A stretch of DNA of 64,000 nucleotides, from NCBI GenBank assembly GCA_003345545.1, contig PRDH01000039.1:89881-153880 (forward strand), written 5' to 3'. Positions 60,436-64,000 of this stretch are shown one piece after another (within the stretch, counting starts at the first letter, position 1; each line of letters starts with the position of its first letter). The position numbers were made by a program, and so were the translations under genes. The stretch comes from Candidatus Thorarchaeota archaeon. Its GTDB lineage: Archaea; Asgardarchaeota; Thorarchaeia; Thorarchaeales; Thorarchaeaceae. A model generated the notes under the pieces. That model saw nothing but the letters and a program-made list of their open reading frames with translations. It was not told the DNA's origin and ran no database searches.

Positions 60436-60963
60436 TCAGTCTCTCAGTTTTTTCAGACCCTTCGGATATCGTCTTGCAAGATCCTTATAGATGGTCTTGA
60501 ATCTTGTGAGTTCCTCTTTGTGATGGTCCTGAACATCACCAATGATTTTCGCCGGTATTCCGACTGCGATTTTGCCATCAGGAACTTCGAATCTCGCTTT
60601 CACGACAGCTCCTTCTCCAACGATTGCCCATTCTCCGATAACAGCATAGTCGGATACGACTGCTGCCATGCCGACAACCGCCTCATCATGAACAGTTGCA
60701 TTGTGAATAATACAGCCATGACCCAATGTCACATTATCACCAATGACTGTGAGTTCTCCTGGTCTTGCATGGATGATCACATTGTCTTGGACGCTTGTGC
60801 CATTCCCAATTCGTATCTCTCCATAATCGCCCTTGACCACAGCTCCGGGTGCGACATAGCATTCCTCTCCAATTGTCACCTTGCCAATCACGGAAGCATC
60901 GTGGCTCACATACGTGCTCTTCCCGATTTGAGGGATTCTGTTCTCAAACTCGTAAACAACCAT
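60436..60963 (-). CDS. Gamma-carbonic anhydrase-like hexapeptide protein
   Basis: This 175 aa left-handed beta-helix protein is of the gamma-CA/YrdA/PaaY family. The zinc ligands are His65 (NVIIHARP), His82 and His87 (LGHGCIIHNA). The conserved GxGTSVQDN loop is present with Gln59, Asp46 is kept, but the usual Arg before it (LRGD) is Lys44 (VVKGD). The trimer may hydrate CO2 or act on thioesters. ATG 60963. It is monocistronic. Confidence 0.88.
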   Translation of the reverse strand: MVVYEFENRIPQIGKSTYVSHDASVIGKVTIGEECYVAPGAVVKGDYGEIRIGNGTSVQDNVIIHARPGELTVIGDNVTLGHGCIIHNATVHDEAVVGMAAVVSDYAVIGEWAIVGEGAVVKARFEVPDGKIAVGIPAKIIGDVQDHHKEELTRFKTIYKDLARRYPKGLKKLRD

Positions 60964-61108
60964 TGGAACTCCTCAGTTTTCTGATTCTTTTTACGTTTAT
61001 TAGCTTGCAGGTAGCAGAAATGAAGAATATGTCTAGGCCCGAAACGTTAAAGTCCTGAAGAGACTCTCTGATACCCTAGCCACTCTATCAAGCAGAGGGA
61101 GTACAGTA

Positions 61109-61495
61109 TTGCCAAGGAAGAAAGATATGCCTCATTTTCCCATTCTGCGAGGTGAATCTGTTAGTGAGAGCGGCGAATTTTCGGGGACCGCCGCAGTCGT
61201 GTGTAGTCCTGAAGAACTAGAACAGGAATGGGATGAAGATGCTATTGTCGTGCTTGAAGATGACCTAGAGACCTTCTTCAATGAGAATCCAGAGGTGTTA
61301 GCAGATCTATTCAGCCAAGTGCGAGTTGTCATCGCTGAATTTGGTGAATCGATTGGTCAATTTGCCACAACTGCTACCGAACACTCGGCTATGGGCATTG
61401 TCGGTGTAAAAGATGCGACACATGTTCTTGAAAACGGGATGCATATTCGTGTCATGGCAAAAGAGAATCAGGCTGACATATTCTTCATTGATTAG
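61109..61495 (+). CDS. Stand-alone PEP-utiliser swiveling-domain-like protein
   Basis: This 128 aa protein resembles the phosphohistidine swiveling domain of PEP synthase and PPDK: FSGTAAVVCSPEELEQEW, DAIVVLEDDLETFF, then a segment ending MGIVGVKDATHVLENGMHIRV, which matches the usual G-x-PxVVGxxxATxxLxxGxxV. The place of the phosphorylated His seems to be Phe (GQFATTA), so the domain is probably not a phosphocarrier. The start is TTG 61109 or, with GGAAG 7 bases upstream, ATG 61127. No other PTS or PEP-dependent gene is adjacent. The assignment is moderate. Confidence 0.55.
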   Translation: MPRKKDMPHFPILRGESVSESGEFSGTAAVVCSPEELEQEWDEDAIVVLEDDLETFFNENPEVLADLFSQVRVVIAEFGESIGQFATTATEHSAMGIVGVKDATHVLENGMHIRVMAKENQADIFFID

Positions 61496-61577
61496 TTGAA
61501 GTGATTCATCTAGCTCATCGTCGAAATCATCAAGGCTTTATGTTACTCCTGTGCCACCACAATATGAGGTTTCGCCA

Positions 61578-62618
61578 ATGGGAGATCTGGAGGAGGCTCT
61601 GAAACGCCGCTACTACTTGGTGGACATACGGAGCGTCCAATATCGGCACATCCTAATGATTGCGGTTTCATTGCTGATTTTCACCTCATATGCCATCTTC
61701 CTCTGGCTCCTCTGCTCCCTTTCCTCTTCTGTATCAAGTGCTCTTCTTCTTGTTGTCACGCAAATATGCCTAGGTATCGCTGTGACACGTGCATACTATG
61801 ATTTTGGATTGACGACTAGAAGGAAACTGCAATTCTACAACCCTAGTTTGCATGACGTGAAGGGGGACATCTATGACCTCAGGATGCACATTGGCGACAT
61901 TCCGCTTCTGTTCGAAGTCATGGACACTCAGGTCAAGAAATACGATAGAAGCAAGTCTGACGACCTGATGGATATCTCTTGGTTTCTAGTCATCATATGG
62001 GCAATCATTTCAGCAGGAGCTCGTTATGCCAATTTCCTTGGTCAAACACTGTGGATATTCGGAGTCTTCGTCTTACTGGCTGCTTGTCTTGTGGCCTACG
62101 AGAGTGGATATTGGACGAAAGGTGGGTCCTCCTTTGAAGAGAGTCTTGATCATCTGGAGTACTATGTAGTCACATTATTGAAGAATGTTGATGCAGTGTT
62201 GCCCACTGCAAATTCTGCGCTGATTCTTCAACTAGCGGTCCGAGGACGCAAGACAATGATCATGGATATGGCGGCAGAATTCATAGCGGGAGATGTCAAG
62301 ATTGAATATCACATTGGCCTATCTTCTGCCCATCACGAGCAATTCATCGTGAAGTTAGCTGATGAGGCAACTAATGCAGTCTACGATAAGCTCAGGGCTC
62401 TTGAAGCAGTCATAGAAACAGGGTGGGCCGTTGAATGTGTATCACCTCCGTCAGAAGATGCTGTCAGGATTCTGAATCCTGTGGCAGGACTGAACATTGC
62501 TGACAGGAGTTCGTTTGTGACAAGCCCCTCTACTATTGAAACGAATTCAAGAGCGCCGCAGGCCATTCTGTCTTCTATCATATCTGCTATTGATGGCTTT
62601 TCTGAAGTAGAACAATAA
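61578..62618 (+). CDS. Unknown membrane protein with four helices
   Basis: I do not recognise this protein of 346 aa. Four hydrophobic segments appear in two pairs (about 25-70 and 135-175), separated by a charged region with DLRMHIGDIPLLFEVMD. The C-terminal 160 residues are soluble. ATG 61578 has GAGGT 8 bases upstream; the frame extends to GTG 61551. TATA-like GCTTTATG near 61534. It may be in one operon with the next gene 84 bases downstream. Confidence 0.65.
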   Translation: MGDLEEALKRRYYLVDIRSVQYRHILMIAVSLLIFTSYAIFLWLLCSLSSSVSSALLLVVTQICLGIAVTRAYYDFGLTTRRKLQFYNPSLHDVKGDIYDLRMHIGDIPLLFEVMDTQVKKYDRSKSDDLMDISWFLVIIWAIISAGARYANFLGQTLWIFGVFVLLAACLVAYESGYWTKGGSSFEESLDHLEYYVVTLLKNVDAVLPTANSALILQLAVRGRKTMIMDMAAEFIAGDVKIEYHIGLSSAHHEQFIVKLADEATNAVYDKLRALEAVIETGWAVECVSPPSEDAVRILNPVAGLNIADRSSFVTSPSTIETNSRAPQAILSSIISAIDGFSEVEQ

Positions 62619-62702
62619 TCTATTGCGATATTCCAATAGATATTGATAAGAGTGTTTGAAACTGATTGAGTCTGAAACGACACGAATTGGAGTTCTTATG
62701 CG

Positions 62703-64000
62703 ATGAAGGTCAAGCTTAGAGTAGAGAGTCAATGGCTTGAGCTTGAAAGCAAGATTATGGAAAAAATGAAACAAAACTATGAACAGTGGGAACGCGAAAC
62801 GTTAAGGAAGGCTAAGGATGCTTCTGACCTTAGAGACCTTCGAAGAGTGTTCTACGAACTTGGTGACCGTTGGGAGTTTGACCAGACCACAGGAGCCTGG
62901 TTGGAAGGTTCCAAGCCTCTAGATACAGTAGGCCTTATTCTGCGCATGCCAGGTCTCAGGCCCAACAGGGAACGTTATGTTCTTTATGCTGTCATGGCGT
63001 ATTCAAAAGGTCTGACTGGCCGGTTTGACCATCTTGGCGATAAGGAAAGAATCATCTTTGAACGAGATACCGAAACTGGACGTATTCAATGCTGGTCAAC
63101 AACAGGCCACGGCGAATTGGACGTCTTCCCAACAGATTTGACACGCTACCGGTCTCTCAGAAGTGTCTTGACCTCCTGCATGCTCGTCGCGCAACCAGGA
63201 GACCATGCGCTCAGGCTCGAGGCGCCCACCTCCGCAGGGTTCTTCAACATGATCTCCCAGCGTCTTTGGGGAATTGCAGGCGGTTCACAATCCTATCGCA
63301 CAGATGAAATTGACGTCTTCACCGCTGAAGATATCGAAAACGCGTTTGACTTCAAGTTTCACAGGTATGCCAATTCAATCATAGAGCTTGACGGAATGTG
63401 GCGTCATCTATCTGGTGGCGCCGCTGAATGGGCAAAAGAGCACGTTCTAGATAGGACTCCGAACCATGCTGAAGAGCGTGACAGAAAGACTCTGCGAAGA
63501 ACTGAGGGCCTTGTCCACGTTCTTTGGTTTAGACCGGCATTCTCACAGCTGCGGGCTGTTGAAATGTTCTATAATGAACTTGAATCAGAACCGAGCCCGA
63601 CAGAAGCTCAGAGGGCACTGATTCCATTTGTGGGCGAAGTTGCCTCCTCACTTTCTGATATAGCAGAGAAGTCGAAGTATCTTAAGTGGAGAAGTGTCAT
63701 TGATAACAAGAGCTTTCGCAAGAGTGAAGCCTTCAGAGATGTCAATCTATCTTCTTTGGTACAAGAAGCCTTTGCAGCAGCATTGGATGATATACTTCGG
63801 GAACATTCTCTTGCCTATATTGGATATCCTGAGAAATCAAGGATTACGAGCAAGTTCATGAGGGTTGTTTTCAGTTCAGTTGTTCTTCCTACCCGTCTTC
63901 TTTCATCGTTCAGAGCATCGGCCCGAAGAAGGCTCAAGGAAATCACTCTCAGACTGAAAGAGAGAGGGAAATCCAGGAATCCCAAAGAATCTGTTGCGAA
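62703..64000 (+). CDS. Unknown large protein, truncated by window end
   Basis: The frame opens at ATG 62703 (MKVKLRVESQWLELESKI) and stays open to the end, at least 432 codons. GGAG lies about 10 bases upstream. No domain is recognised. It contains PLDTVGLILRMPGLRPNRE, a region with SAGFFNMISQRLWGIAGGS, and long helical stretches after residue 180; no membrane segment or signal peptide is seen. It follows the four-helix membrane protein and may act with it. Confidence 0.7.
   Translation, partial: MKVKLRVESQWLELESKIMEKMKQNYEQWERETLRKAKDASDLRDLRRVFYELGDRWEFDQTTGAWLEGSKPLDTVGLILRMPGLRPNRERYVLYAVMAYSKGLTGRFDHLGDKERIIFERDTETGRIQCWSTTGHGELDVFPTDLTRYRSLRSVLTSCMLVAQPGDHALRLEAPTSAGFFNMISQRLWGIAGGSQSYRTDEIDVFTAEDIENAFDFKFHRYANSIIELDGMWRHLSGGAAEWAKEHVLDRTPNHAEERDRKTLRRTEGLVHVLWFRPAFSQLRAVEMFYNELESEPSPTEAQRALIPFVGEVASSLSDIAEKSKYLKWRSVIDNKSFRKSEAFRDVNLSSLVQEAFAAALDDILREHSLAYIGYPEKSRITSKFMRVVFSSVVLPTRLLSSFRASARRRLKEITLRLKERGKSRNPKESVA

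Noticed and set aside
1..64000. CRISPR arrays, insertion sequences, tRNA or rRNA genes
   Set aside because: No spaced direct repeats, no transposase frame with terminal repeats, and no T-loop plus acceptor pairing was seen on either strand.

Overview
The window is archaeal chromosome. Evidence: archaeal-type phenylalanyl-tRNA synthetase genes (pheS, pheT), release factor aRF1 with NIKS and GGQ motifs, ribosomal protein S26e, TATA-box promoters, Shine-Dalgarno sites of the GGTGA/GAGG type with many GTG and TTG starts, and a TFIIB-like cyclin-fold protein. Two genes with three roadblock/LC7 domains, together with S26e, point to an Asgard archaeon. A Thorarchaeia-like genome is my best guess from overall character and a GC content judged by eye to be in the high forties; this is inference. 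I see no CRISPR array, insertion sequence, rRNA or tRNA gene.

Layout. 1-6.6 kb: translation genes, then two small genes that look like the two halves of a membrane-anchored Cas4-like nuclease, an AbrB-like regulator, a DedA-family membrane protein and a CpXC protein. 6.6-16.4 kb: a minus-strand metabolic block with inositol-1-phosphate synthase (archaeal lipid head groups), a GlcD/GlcF-like flavin and Fe-S dehydrogenase pair, an SCP2 protein, KDPG aldolase, KDG kinase, a glycyl radical enzyme and an aminotransferase. 16.5-22.4 kb: an ATC-hydrolase-like and an RraA-like gene, rps26e, a URO-D family protein, a second GlcD/GlcF pair and a MoaD/ThiS-like protein. 22.6-32.4 kb: an Mrr-like nuclease, an APC permease, two DUF917 proteins, an Asp/Glu/hydantoin racemase, a metallophosphoesterase and a nucleotidyltransferase-like gene; this resembles uptake and turnover of a hydantoin-like or amino-acid-derived compound. 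32.4-37.2 kb: ferredoxin and tungsten aldehyde:ferredoxin oxidoreductase, a luciferase-like F420/flavin enzyme and an MFS transporter.

37.4-51.6 kb: mixed genes including a sugar aminotransferase, HAD phosphatase, a caspase-fold (C25-like) protease, AlkA, an orphan ABC-2 permease, the TFB-like protein, CPBP and subtilisin-like membrane proteases, DUF99, an HD hydrolase, a BMP-type binding protein and the roadblock proteins. 51.6-64 kb: a tandem winged-helix regulator, GlmS, a RimK-like ligase, an archaeal coiled-coil protein, a membrane transporter fused to an Lrp/AsnC-type effector domain followed by a free copy of that domain, an ABC exporter pair, a gamma-carbonic-anhydrase-like protein, a degenerate swiveling-domain protein and two unknown proteins, the last cut by the window edge.

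The metabolic picture is anaerobic organotrophy: tungsten AOR with a polyferredoxin, a glycyl radical enzyme, two 2-hydroxyacid-dehydrogenase-like modules, the lower part of the Entner-Doudoroff route, and transport of organic solutes. A recurring feature is short perfect inverted repeats laid over or next to TATA boxes, suggesting many local repressors.
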